Of a stretch of DNA of 64,000 nucleotides, positions 19,193-27,443 are shown in pieces. The stretch comes from a virus: positions 1 through 64,000 of the IMG/VR virus record IMGVR_UViG_3300042691_014085. One strand, given 5' to 3'. A program made the translations under genes and the position numbers. The notes below the pieces were generated by a model. That model did no database searches. It worked only from the letters and a program-made list of their open reading frames with translations, and was not told the DNA's origin. Numbering within the stretch: the first letter of the stretch is position 1; each line of letters begins with the position of its first letter.

Positions 19193-19701
19193 TGTGGGTG
19201 GAGCAATTAAAAGAGTCTTTGCCTGAGTATGCAAAAGATATAAAACTAAACCTTGATTCTGTTATTAACCGAAGTACAGTTGATCCAGAATTAGCAACTC
19301 ATTTAGCTTTAGCTGCTTCTTTTGCTACTGGTAATGGAAAACTTATTGCTTTTATTGCTGCAAGTTCAGCTAATGAGGTTGAAAAAAACGCCGCAATGAC
19401 CGCTGGTGCGCTAATGGCTCAAAACAATGTATGGTATCCATACGTTGAAATGGCTGATGATCCAGCGCTAAAGGGTTTGCCAGCACAGCTTAGGATGAAT
19501 GCTATTGCATCCCATGGTGGGACAACAAAAGCTAATTTTGAGGCATATTCATTAGCATCATCTATTATTGGAAAGTGTCATTTTTGTGTTAAAGCACATT
19601 ATGAAACACTAAAACAAGAAGGATTTACTGTTGAACAGCTACGTGATATTGGTAGGATTGCAGCAACCGTAAATGCTTTGGCTAAGATACTAAACTCTTA
19701 G
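19192..19701 (+). CDS. ahpD: Alkyl hydroperoxidase D
   Basis: 169 aa with CMD/AhpD features: C129-x2-C132 and H136 in GKCHFCVKAHYETL, matching the mycobacterial AhpD active site in position and length. An ASHGG turn and all-helical architecture fit. AhpD is the thiol reductant adaptor that recycles AhpC, normally fed by lipoamide/SucB/Lpd of the host. The start overlaps the ahpC stop (TGATG), so both are made together. Confidence 0.92.
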   Translation: MWVEQLKESLPEYAKDIKLNLDSVINRSTVDPELATHLALAASFATGNGKLIAFIAASSANEVEKNAAMTAGALMAQNNVWYPYVEMADDPALKGLPAQLRMNAIASHGGTTKANFEAYSLASSIIGKCHFCVKAHYETLKQEGFTVEQLRDIGRIAATVNALAKILNS

Positions 19702-19708
19702 CCCTACA

Positions 19709-19780
19709 GCCTCCCTAGCTCAGTGGTAGAGCATCCGCCTTGTAAGCGGAAGGTCGTCAGTTCAATCCTGACGGGGGGCT
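19709..19780 (+). tRNA. tRNA-Thr (TGT)
   Basis: Acceptor GCCTCCC/GGGGGGC, anticodon stem TCCGC/GCGGA with loop CTTGTAA, T loop TTCAATC. Eight bases after the ahpD stop. Confidence 0.9.
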
Positions 19781-19793
19781 CTAATCTTTATGG

Positions 19794-19799
19794 TAAAAT
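19794..19799 (+). promoter_or_regulatory. -10 box for leaderless 19806 gene
   Basis: TAAAAT ends 7 bases before the GTG at 19806. Confidence 0.4.
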
Positions 19800-19805
19800 G
19801 TATAT

Positions 19806-20789
19806 GTGCAAGAAAAAAATAAATTTTATTTAGATTTTATATATAAAAAATCTTTAGGAGAAGACACTTTAACTTACACATTTTTAAATAGTTTAAAAAA
19901 TAAAAATAATCTTGAACAATTAAAAAATGTTTGTAAATCAGATGTGTTAGTTGGTGGGTGCTCTTTTACTGCTGGAAATGGTTTATCTAATAAAGGAATG
20001 CCTTGGCCTAATTTTCTTGAAAAAAAATTAAACATTCGTGTTGGAGATGTTTCTAAGTCTGCTGCATCAATATCTGGGATAATTTCTAGAATATTTGATT
20101 ATATTGATTTATTTGGTAATCCCAAAATTATATTATGTTTATTTCCAGATTTATTTAGATCATACTTTCCTCAATTTAAAAACTTTTTAATCAATCCTTC
20201 TTCTTCAAAGTATACTAAAGAAAATAAAGAATTTTTTTTAGATGACATTGGTTTTTATAATGTAAATACTTTTGAAAGAGCGCAATATATGCCAAAGTAT
20301 TCTAAAATGCCACATGAAATACAAAATGTTTTGCCTATAGGATCTGCTATATATTTTTCTATACAACAAATAAAGCTATTGGAGTTATACTGTAAATCTG
20401 CTAATATTAAATTAATATATGGTACCTGGGACTATAACACTCACAATTTAATAAATGGTTTAAAAGAAATTTCTAATGATCAATATTTTAAAAATTATGT
20501 AAGCCTAGCAGATTTTGGCATATATAGTTGGAGAAATAATGTTGATATTGCAAATAACTCAACACAATATAGTATTTTTAAAGAATCTTTTTGGAAAGAA
20601 TCAAACAAAGAAATAAAACATAGAGAACAATTAATACAAAATTTTAAAGATGATGAAACATGCCACAAAGAATTAAAAGATTTAGACAAAGAAACATTTC
20701 ATATTGCCAATGACAATATACACTGGGGAAGTCATTCAAATATACATCTAGCAGATTTTTTTTATGAACAAATAAAGGACATTATTTAA
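19806..20789 (+). CDS. SGNH/GDSL-like protein 2
   Basis: 327 aa. Block I VLVGGCSFTAGNGLS carries the nucleophile Ser; VGDVSKSAASISGII sits in the place of block II; ILCLFPDLFRSYF matches the MPD-type segment of paralogue 1; NDNIHWGSHSNIHLADFFY gives the terminal His. Leaderless GTG start. It directly precedes the O-carbamoyltransferase gene with no gap, and a third SGNH gene follows. Very AT-rich, unlike ahpCD just upstream. Probable esterase or acyltransferase on a glycan. Confidence 0.65.
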   Translation: MQEKNKFYLDFIYKKSLGEDTLTYTFLNSLKNKNNLEQLKNVCKSDVLVGGCSFTAGNGLSNKGMPWPNFLEKKLNIRVGDVSKSAASISGIISRIFDYIDLFGNPKIILCLFPDLFRSYFPQFKNFLINPSSSKYTKENKEFFLDDIGFYNVNTFERAQYMPKYSKMPHEIQNVLPIGSAIYFSIQQIKLLELYCKSANIKLIYGTWDYNTHNLINGLKEISNDQYFKNYVSLADFGIYSWRNNVDIANNSTQYSIFKESFWKESNKEIKHREQLIQNFKDDETCHKELKDLDKETFHIANDNIHWGSHSNIHLADFFYEQIKDII

Positions 20790-22208
20790 ATGATTATATT
20801 AGGAATTAATGAAACATCTCATGATGCATCTATATCTTTAGTAAAAGATGGAGATATACTTTTTGCTGCTCATGCTGAAAGATATAGTAAAAAGAAAAAT
20901 GATTGGTATAACAATAAAGATATCTATTTGGATATGCTCAATTATGGTACACCAACACATATAGCGTATTATGAACACCCTCAACTAAAAAGATCACGGA
21001 TATTTTTAAAAGGTGGAGCATCGGACTGGAAACCAAATATTCCAATTAATTTACCAGTTAAATATTTTAATCATCATTACTCTCATGCAGCAGCAGGATA
21101 CTATACAAGCAAATTTAATGATGCAGTAATTGTTGTATTAGACGCTATTGGAGAATGGAATACCGCAACAATATGGGTTGGAAATAATAATATAATAAAA
21201 CCTGTCAAAAAATTTAATTACCCATTCAGCTTTGGTTTATTTTATTCTGCATTTACGCAACTAGTAGGTCTTATGCCTAACCAAGAAGAATATATTATGA
21301 TGGGAATGGCAGCATATGGAGATCCAAATAAATATTTTAATAAGGTAAATTCATACTTTCCATCAATTAATAAACAAAAATATAATTTTCATAAAGGCAT
21401 ATCTGACTGGGGATTAATAACAGAACAAGATAAATTTGATATTGCTGCTGCAGTACAAAAAGTTTATGAGTTACGTTTATTAGATTTTATGAGAATGGCA
21501 AGATCACTAACTGGAAAAACTAATTTAGTTTTTATGGGTGGTTGTGCCCTTAACTGTTCTGCTAATACAAAGCTTTGGAGCATATTTGATGATATATGGA
21601 TTATGCCAAATCCTGGCGATGCTGGCTCTTCTTTGGGTGCTGCCGCAGCTCTGTATGGTGAACACTTAAATTGGAAGGGACCATATCTTGGCCATGATAT
21701 ATCAAATCAATATCCTGTAAATGAAATTATAACGTCTTTAATAAAAAATAAAATAGTTGCAGTAGCAAACGGTAGAGCAGAATATGGTCCAAGAGCTTTG
21801 GGCAATAGAAGTATATTAGCAGATCCAAGAGATCCAAATATTAAAGATGAAGTTAATAAAATTAAAAAAAGAGAACTTTTTAGACCATTTGCTCCAGTTG
21901 TTTTAGAAGAATATGCTAGCAAATGGTTTGATATGAAATTTACTTCACCATATATGCAATATGCTGTTAAGTGTTTAAAGCCAGAGCTTATACCGTCTGT
22001 GGTTCACAAAGACGGCACATCAAGAGTACAAACAGTAAACAAAGAACAGCACCCTGGATTACATGAAGTCTTGTCCAACTGGTATTCTTTAACTGGAATA
22101 CCAATACTATTAAATACAAGCTTAAATGTAAAATCTCAACCATTGCTAAATGATAAAAAAGATATATTAGAATGGGAAAGTATTTATGGAGTAAAAATAA
22201 TAGTATGA
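20790..22208 (+). CDS. O-carbamoyltransferase (NodU/TobZ family) 1
   Basis: 472 aa. The N-terminal Kae1-like half starts MIILGINETSHDASIS with FNHHYSHAAAGYY supplying metal-binding His residues, and GEWNTATIWVG gives the ATPase-like strand. The C-terminal YrdC-like half has YGPRALGNRSILADPRDP and LFRPFAPVVLEEYA, the family signatures. It uses carbamoyl phosphate and ATP to carbamoylate a hydroxyl. It is shorter than typical (~540-570 aa) relatives because of a shorter middle. The stop overlaps the third SGNH gene start. Confidence 0.85.
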   Translation: MIILGINETSHDASISLVKDGDILFAAHAERYSKKKNDWYNNKDIYLDMLNYGTPTHIAYYEHPQLKRSRIFLKGGASDWKPNIPINLPVKYFNHHYSHAAAGYYTSKFNDAVIVVLDAIGEWNTATIWVGNNNIIKPVKKFNYPFSFGLFYSAFTQLVGLMPNQEEYIMMGMAAYGDPNKYFNKVNSYFPSINKQKYNFHKGISDWGLITEQDKFDIAAAVQKVYELRLLDFMRMARSLTGKTNLVFMGGCALNCSANTKLWSIFDDIWIMPNPGDAGSSLGAAAALYGEHLNWKGPYLGHDISNQYPVNEIITSLIKNKIVAVANGRAEYGPRALGNRSILADPRDPNIKDEVNKIKKRELFRPFAPVVLEEYASKWFDMKFTSPYMQYAVKCLKPELIPSVVHKDGTSRVQTVNKEQHPGLHEVLSNWYSLTGIPILLNTSLNVKSQPLLNDKKDILEWESIYGVKIIV

Positions 22209-23080
22209 TTGAAAAAATAGATTTTGATTTTGATAATATTTTTAATAGAAAATTATCAGAAATGATAGAAAACAATAAATTATATAATGATAAATTAATC
22301 AATAAAGTATTTTATAATGAGCATGCTATTGAATATAAGTATAACTCTATTGGATACAGATCAGAAGAATTTGGTAGTCATAATATTATGACATTGGGAT
22401 GTTCGTATACATTTGGCACAGGATTAAATATAGAACAAACTTGGCCGTATATGCTATCAAATAAAATGAGTATGAGCTATGCAAATCTTTCGTACCCTGG
22501 AGATTCTATGCAAGGTCAAGTAATAAAAGCTTTTCAATATTTTAAAGAGTTTGGCCATCCTCAATACATATTCGGAGTTTTTCCAATAGCAAGATTTGAA
22601 ATGCCATATGTAAAAGATAAAATGTGTAAAGTAGATGGCCCTTTAGATATTAATATTAAAAAATCAAATTTAAAATTTATTCAAAAATGTAATTCTTATA
22701 TACATGATTTTGAAAAAATATCAAAAGCTCCACACAATCCAAACACAATACTACCATTTGAATTTGCAATTTTTTATAATTTAATGTTTATACAAATGTT
22801 AGAGCAGTATTGTTTATCAAATAATATAAAAATTGTTTGGACTATATGGGAGCAAGTTTTATCAGATCCATCTCAAACAACAATGCAAAATAAAATTAAT
22901 TCTAATAATTTTTTTATAGAAAAATCTTTATCAATAAAAGATTTATCCTGTCATAAAGAATACAATAAAGATCCATTATTTAAAAATGCAGCTGATTATA
23001 ATTTTAATAAATTACAAGGACATTGGGGTTTTCATAAACATATACACTTATCAGATACTATGTATAGCCTTGTAAATTAA
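22205..23080 (+). CDS. SGNH/GDSL-like protein 3
   Basis: 291 aa from the ATG at 22205 (overlap ATGA); a longer frame from 22172 lies inside the carbamoyltransferase. Block I IMTLGCSYTFGTGLN, block II-like SYPGDSMQGQVI, middle FGVFPIARFEMP, terminal HWGFHKHIHLSDTMY. Same architecture as the proteins at 15312 and 19806. Forms a three-gene SGNH-carbamoyltransferase-SGNH unit. Confidence 0.65.
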   Translation: MIEKIDFDFDNIFNRKLSEMIENNKLYNDKLINKVFYNEHAIEYKYNSIGYRSEEFGSHNIMTLGCSYTFGTGLNIEQTWPYMLSNKMSMSYANLSYPGDSMQGQVIKAFQYFKEFGHPQYIFGVFPIARFEMPYVKDKMCKVDGPLDINIKKSNLKFIQKCNSYIHDFEKISKAPHNPNTILPFEFAIFYNLMFIQMLEQYCLSNNIKIVWTIWEQVLSDPSQTTMQNKINSNNFFIEKSLSIKDLSCHKEYNKDPLFKNAADYNFNKLQGHWGFHKHIHLSDTMYSLVN

Positions 23081-23081
23081 A

Positions 23082-23480
23082 TTATTTAGTACTAAACCCA
23101 GTACCGCTCCAGGCCTTTTCAGCCTTTTTCTTTTCACGTTCTACAATTGCACGAGACCAAGAGAATCCTGCATCCCCACCCCATGCGTCCCACATGATGC
23201 GACCATTTGATGGATTGGATGTATTATTAAAATCTTTACCCTTTTTATCTACTTCATGCCGTGAGAAAAACGAATACATGCGCTTAACTGTATCAAGAGA
23301 CAAACCACGACCAGCAACTATATCGCTTGCACGACCCCAACCAACAGGTGTTCCAGCTCCCCTTGCCTTCCCTTGCTCTTTCCATTTAAGTGCACGACGT
23401 GCAGCAGCCTTCATGCCAGATGTCGGCGTATATGTTTCTGCCTTATGAATATCTGATGGTTGAACTATTTTACTTCCCAT
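23082..23480 (-). CDS. Conserved phage protein with WDAWGGDAG motif
   Basis: 132 aa from the ATG at 23480; an earlier ATG at 23507 would overlap the upstream gene by 38 bases. Layout: GMKAAARRALKWKEQGKARG, GRASDIVAGRGLSLDTVKRM, FFSRHEVDKKGKD, then NGRIMWDAWGGDAGFSWSR. This set of motifs recurs in many phages, often next to head-morphogenesis or protease genes. Biochemical role unknown. First gene of the long minus-strand block. Confidence 0.65.
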   Translation of the reverse strand: MGSKIVQPSDIHKAETYTPTSGMKAAARRALKWKEQGKARGAGTPVGWGRASDIVAGRGLSLDTVKRMYSFFSRHEVDKKGKDFNNTSNPSNGRIMWDAWGGDAGFSWSRAIVEREKKKAEKAWSGTGFSTK

Positions 23481-23610
23481 TTGGCTTATACTCCCCGTAT
23501 TTTCCAAGAACTTCTCTTATTGTACCATTTTTATTTAATCTAACAACATATCCATCTTTAATCTGTATTGGATTAAATCTATGTTTTTTCTTTCTTTGTC
23601 CAGATGACAC
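23470..23610 (-). CDS. Small basic protein (46 aa)
   Basis: The GTG overlaps the upstream TAG (TAGTG); a longer frame from 23730 is a shadow. Basic with a beta-hairpin-like YVVRLNKNGTIREVLG segment. Function unknown. Confidence 0.55.
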   Translation of the reverse strand: MSSGQRKKKHRFNPIQIKDGYVVRLNKNGTIREVLGKYGEYKPNGK

Positions 23611-24299
23611 TAAAGTTTCTTCCAGTAAAAAGCAGAATTTTCCCAAAATAATTTTTCTACAGGAACACAGTTTGGAACCATCTTTCCATTTTTTTCTTTC
23701 ATACCACGCTGAACATATCCTTCCCAGCATGGAGATTTTTTATTCATTTCATCACTACAAACTGGACAATCTTCACAGCTTACATTCATTGCCTTACAGG
23801 TAGGACACCCACAACCTTGATATTCTTTTTTAACATCATCTTCTTTGTCGTCTTCTTCATCCATGCTGTCAATTGACTTATCCATACCCTCGTTTGATTC
23901 AAGAGATGGCATTGCCATAACATCTGATGCTTTTGCACCAATAAAATATTCTGTTTCTTCTAATCCGCCCTCTTCCATTTCAAAGAGCTGAATTAATATT
24001 GCTGGCTCTTCTTTAGAGGCGGCAAGGGCATATTCAGATCCTGGCATACCAAGCATTCCATCAGTCATGACATGAACAACACGACCAACATAAACCTCGT
24101 CGTCATTGGGTGCCATGACCATATCGCCTTCTTTGACCATAGCCTTGCCTATTTTGCCTTCAGAGCGGTTTATTGCATAGATTTGACCTGCAGCAGCAGA
24201 ACGGGTCTTATGGCACCCCATAACCTCATTTGTGCCTTCTTTAAGGGCTGGGTATCCAGAACACCCATAAGATCCTTTAGCACCTACACGATATGGCAT
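23610..24299 (-). CDS. Conserved phage hypothetical protein (229 aa)
   Basis: The N terminus (MPYRVGAKGSYGCSGYPALK ... VMGCHKTRSAAAGQIYAI) is a Cys-containing segment seen in capsid-assembly-region proteins of marine and freshwater phages. The middle holds an SH3-like strand pattern (VKEGDMVMAPNDDEVYVGRVV), then an acidic linker, then a Cys-rich zinc-like stretch (CGCPTCKAMNVSCEDCPVC). Leaderless: TATAAT ends 7 bases before the ATG. Role unknown. Confidence 0.6.
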   Translation of the reverse strand: MPYRVGAKGSYGCSGYPALKEGTNEVMGCHKTRSAAAGQIYAINRSEGKIGKAMVKEGDMVMAPNDDEVYVGRVVHVMTDGMLGMPGSEYALAASKEEPAILIQLFEMEEGGLEETEYFIGAKASDVMAMPSLESNEGMDKSIDSMDEEDDKEDDVKKEYQGCGCPTCKAMNVSCEDCPVCSDEMNKKSPCWEGYVQRGMKEKNGKMVPNCVPVEKLFWENSAFYWKKL

Positions 24300-24305
24300 A
24301 TATAC

Positions 24306-24311
24306 ATTATA
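24306..24311 (-). promoter_or_regulatory. -10 box for leaderless 24299 gene
   Basis: TATAAT on the minus strand, 7 bases from the ATG. Confidence 0.55.
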
Positions 24312-24325
24312 CCCTATTTATTATT

Positions 24326-24973
24326 TTAAACTGTGGTTTTAAATATAATAAAACAATAGCTGGCGGTATTATCAAAAGTAACTAAGATAAAGTTATATTT
24401 ATTATCTTTAAGATATTTCTTTATAGGTTCATGGGTATAGTAGGTATCTTCAATTACATAAATACCGTTGTGTTTTAGCTTATCCCAGGAGTTTTCAAGA
24501 AAGGTTATGTTGGCATGAGCCTCATGTAAGCCATCGTCTAAAATAACATCAAAGTCAGATTCGCCTATTTGTTCCCACATAGTCTTAATTGATTCTGGAT
24601 CAGTTTGATCAACATAGTATGTTTTAATTCTATCTTCTTCAAACAATATTCTAGAGTCTATGTCTGCTCCATATATCTGAGCATTCCAAAAGTAGTCTCT
24701 CCATCCCCTCAAAGATGCCCCTGGCTTACCATTAGATGTCATGTTAGACTTAACATCTTCATTATTTGTTCCGATACCGCACTCAAAAATCTTCTGAGCG
24801 CTATCACGAATTGTTCCAAATAAGATATGATAAATATCGGTATATCTATTAGCTATCCATCCTGAAGGAGTAATATCTACTTCGTGTGGAGATCCTTTAT
24901 CGCTTCCATAATTTTTCATTAAATGAGATAAAAAGTTGGCACCCTTATCATACTCAATACTTATTTTATTCAT
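24326..24973 (-). CDS. Class I SAM methyltransferase, sugar-type
   Basis: 215 aa. Motif I region IFECGIGTNNED is followed by SLRGWRDYFWNAQIYGADID and DFDVILDDGLHEAHANI, the layout of macrocin-type O-methyltransferases and their phage relatives. KHNGIYVIEDTYYTH is motif III. Probably O-methylates a sugar. It follows three glycosyltransferase genes on the same strand with a 1-base gap, so they form one glycan operon. Confidence 0.75.
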   Translation of the reverse strand: MNKISIEYDKGANFLSHLMKNYGSDKGSPHEVDITPSGWIANRYTDIYHILFGTIRDSAQKIFECGIGTNNEDVKSNMTSNGKPGASLRGWRDYFWNAQIYGADIDSRILFEEDRIKTYYVDQTDPESIKTMWEQIGESDFDVILDDGLHEAHANITFLENSWDKLKHNGIYVIEDTYYTHEPIKKYLKDNKYNFILVTFDNTASYCFIIFKTTV

Positions 24974-24974
24974 G

Positions 24975-25688
24975 TTATCCCCATTTTCTCATTACGAACT
25001 TATCATAAAAATATTCCATTGCAGATTTTGGTGGAATATAATTTTTATCTATTCCGCCACGAGTTGTCATTGAATGATATACAGAAATACTTTTTGATGT
25101 TTTTTCTAATAGCTTAATTTCTTTTAGATTGTTAGGATTCCATAATTTTTCCCATTGTGACCAATGTATCCCGCAAAACATTTCCATCGGATAAACACTA
25201 TCCATTAAATTAAATTTTCTAAAAGCTTTGTCTACAAGTGCTGGACCAACATCAGTCCACTTAATTTTTGTCTTATCAAACTTTGTTGATTTCTTAATTA
25301 AATACTCAAGGGCTGGAGAATTTTGAGGTAATGATAAAACACCACCCACTACTGTTTCATTTTCAAGACATGCATATGTATCACCTAGGTTATCCCAGTC
25401 GTAGGATAAACATATGGTATCTGCATCAACCCAGGCTAATCCCGTTTTTTTAATCATCCTATATCTAAAAAGATCAGAAAAAGCTGCATAAGTATTTTGT
25501 ACAAGAAATAATTCTGACTCATCCATTATTGATCTAGCGTCTTCTTTTTTTATTCCATTCGGAACTTCCATGTTCAAGTCATAAACATATAGAGTTAAAT
25601 TATGCTTATGGTATACAAAAGATGACAAGGATATCTCCTGTATCTTTGTCATACTATTGCCAACCCATAAAGATCCAAAGTTTGCCAT
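24975..25688 (-). CDS. Glycosyltransferase, GT32-like (DxD)
   Basis: 237 aa from the ATG at 25688; a TTG two codons earlier is possible. IWVGNSM-type start (FGSLWVGNSMTKIQEI), then the acceptor region and GLAWVDADTICL with the D-x-D that binds nucleotide sugar and metal. Length fits small GT32 family members. Probably adds a hexose to a glycan. Confidence 0.7.
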   Translation of the reverse strand: MANFGSLWVGNSMTKIQEISLSSFVYHKHNLTLYVYDLNMEVPNGIKKEDARSIMDESELFLVQNTYAAFSDLFRYRMIKKTGLAWVDADTICLSYDWDNLGDTYACLENETVVGGVLSLPQNSPALEYLIKKSTKFDKTKIKWTDVGPALVDKAFRKFNLMDSVYPMEMFCGIHWSQWEKLWNPNNLKEIKLLEKTSKSISVYHSMTTRGGIDKNYIPPKSAMEYFYDKFVMRKWG

Positions 25689-25690
25689 AA

Positions 25691-26296
25691 TCAAATCACA
25701 ATCTTATTATTTGAGAATTTAAAATTAGTTGCTGCCCTATTGCTGTTTTGATAAAATATTGGATCTGACACTGCGTACACATTATAATATCTTTGTATTC
25801 TAGCAAATCCTTGATCAATATGTATGCCATTGTCCATAGAATATTTAGCAACTCTTGCACAAGCATCCATATATTCTTTATTTATATAAAGAATAGCATG
25901 AGTTGACAACATTGAGCTAATTTTATATACGCTTCTTACATTTTCATGTTTTTTAAAATCAAAATTTTTTGGTTTTGATATATCATCTCTATACCCCCAT
26001 TGGGATAGCCCAAGATAGACTGCATCGGCATCGTTTGGCACTTTAATTATTGGTTGATTATTTTTTATAATACAATCATCTTCTAAAATTATTGTTTCTT
26101 TTTTTAAATCTTTTAGTATGTTGTAATGAGAAGAAGCACATCCTGTTATAGGATTTTCAGGATTATAAACAGCATTAATTCTATTATAATTTTTAAAACC
26201 AAAATTATTGCCAAGATCAATCATTGAGTTATTTTTTTCTTTATGCTTGGCTATGTTGATGTAATAAGTATCTATATCTCTTAGATCAATTATCAT
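25691..26296 (-). CDS. Glycosyltransferase, GT25-like
   Basis: 201 aa. The pattern INAVYNPENPITGCASSHY then ETIILEDDCIIKN matches the LPS-type GT25 fold, with EDD as the metal site and AVYLGLSQWGY later. Overlaps its upstream neighbour by 11 bases. It adds a sugar to the same glycan as its neighbours, by inference. Confidence 0.7.
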   Translation of the reverse strand: MIIDLRDIDTYYINIAKHKEKNNSMIDLGNNFGFKNYNRINAVYNPENPITGCASSHYNILKDLKKETIILEDDCIIKNNQPIIKVPNDADAVYLGLSQWGYRDDISKPKNFDFKKHENVRSVYKISSMLSTHAILYINKEYMDACARVAKYSMDNGIHIDQGFARIQRYYNVYAVSDPIFYQNSNRAATNFKFSNNKIVI

Positions 26297-27014
26297 TTTT
26301 AACCAACTTTTTATTTATAATATATTTATTTGTAAAATCTACCTTTTCTTTTTTTAAATTTTTTGCTGTTGCTAAACTATCTTTTATAAAAGTTATGTGA
26401 GTATTGAGTTTTTTCATTTTATAATTTGTAAAGTTAGCTATATAATATGAGAACCACAAATCATCCAATACCCAGTACTCTTCTGGGCAACTAAACAAAT
26501 TATCATCTAAGAATATGGATGCATTACATAGTAGCCCTCCTCCACCAACGTAGTTGCCTTCCTCATATGGATCAAGCATTTCTTTTTTCCAATAATCTCC
26601 TATTATCATATGAGCATAAAATGATTTTACTATATTTTCATCATATTGATTATAACAGTCTTGAATAAAATCTGGCGGTATATTTTGATCATCATCTATG
26701 AATATAATTTTTTCATATCCCTCATTTGCCAAATCTCTTGCTAAATAAAACCTACCAAATATACTGTATTGATTCCAATACTCTTTAACAAATAAATTAT
26801 AGGTTATGTGTGACTGGTATCTATTTATTATTTTTAAAAGTTTAGGATTTGCTCCTGAATTATCACATATATAAAAATCAAAATCTTTATTTGTTTGGTT
26901 TGATAAATCTTTATAGGTTTGTGGCAAATTCCTAAATCTTTTATAGGTGCACATTATCAGTGCTGTTTTAGATTTTGGTTTTATTTGTTTTTCATATAAT
27001 ATATTCATAATCAT
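26286..27014 (-). CDS. Glycosyltransferase, GT2 family (GT-A)
   Basis: 242 aa. ALIMCTYKRFRNLPQTYKDL is the nucleotide-binding start of GT2 enzymes; FYICDNSGANPK follows; KIIFIDDDQNIPPDF carries the D-x-D. WVLDDLWFSYYI has the catalytic-acid ED/DD pattern. First gene of the glycan operon, just after the terminator at 27016. Confidence 0.75.
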   Translation of the reverse strand: MIMNILYEKQIKPKSKTALIMCTYKRFRNLPQTYKDLSNQTNKDFDFYICDNSGANPKLLKIINRYQSHITYNLFVKEYWNQYSIFGRFYLARDLANEGYEKIIFIDDDQNIPPDFIQDCYNQYDENIVKSFYAHMIIGDYWKKEMLDPYEEGNYVGGGGLLCNASIFLDDNLFSCPEEYWVLDDLWFSYYIANFTNYKMKKLNTHITFIKDSLATAKNLKKEKVDFTNKYIINKKLVKNDN

Positions 27015-27015
27015 G

Positions 27016-27041
27016 AAAAGGGGGGCAATTTGTTACCCCCC
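27016..27041 (-). terminator. Intrinsic terminator after membrane protein gene
   Basis: On the minus strand GGGGGG and CCCCCC (27036-27041, 27020-27025) enclose a 10-base loop, then TTTT. It ends the transcript of the gene at 27050-27418. Confidence 0.8.
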
Positions 27042-27049
27042 TAATCCTT

Positions 27050-27418
27050 TTACTTCTTTTTCTTTACTGCCTTTTTAGCAACCTTCTTGGCTGCAGTCTT
27101 CTTCTTACTTTTATCAAGTTGTTCATTTGTAATTCCGAACAACTTTTCTTCTGTTTTAGTTAAAGAAGTATCCTGCTTCTTAGCTGGTGCCTTTACCTTC
27201 TTCAGAGCATCTTCTATAACGCTTGCCTTTGGAAGACGACCAAATGCTGCGTCGTTTGGATTGATTGCACGAAGGGCCACAGGCGCTAGGGCAGCAACTA
27301 ATGCAGCCCACAACTCCTTTGGATCTGTAACTCCAGCAATATAAAGAGCAGCCACTGCACCAAGAACTGATCGTCCATACGATGCAAGCATTGCCTTATG
27401 CTTCTTGTTAAGTTTCAT
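27050..27418 (-). CDS. Membrane protein with Lys-rich tail and lysin-shared motif
   Basis: 122 aa. A hydrophobic Ala-rich N-terminal half (SVLGAVAALYIAGV, ALVAALAPVALRAI) suggests two membrane segments, as in holins. The C-terminal part has SLTKTEEKLFGITNEQLDK, then a Lys-rich end (AAKKVAKKAVKKKK). The SLT-TEEK-FGI motif is shared with the endolysin at 38137. TATAAT (27448-27453 region) and AGGAGG precede the ATG. Candidate holin or lysis partner. Confidence 0.6.
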   Translation of the reverse strand: MKLNKKHKAMLASYGRSVLGAVAALYIAGVTDPKELWAALVAALAPVALRAINPNDAAFGRLPKASVIEDALKKVKAPAKKQDTSLTKTEEKLFGITNEQLDKSKKKTAAKKVAKKAVKKKK

Positions 27419-27443
27419 TATTTCCTCCTAGGATAGAAACCAT

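Noticed and set aside
23470-23730. 86-codon version of the small gene after 23610
   Set aside because: The first 40 codons overlap the upstream gene in another frame; a GTG overlapping the upstream stop gives a compact gene.
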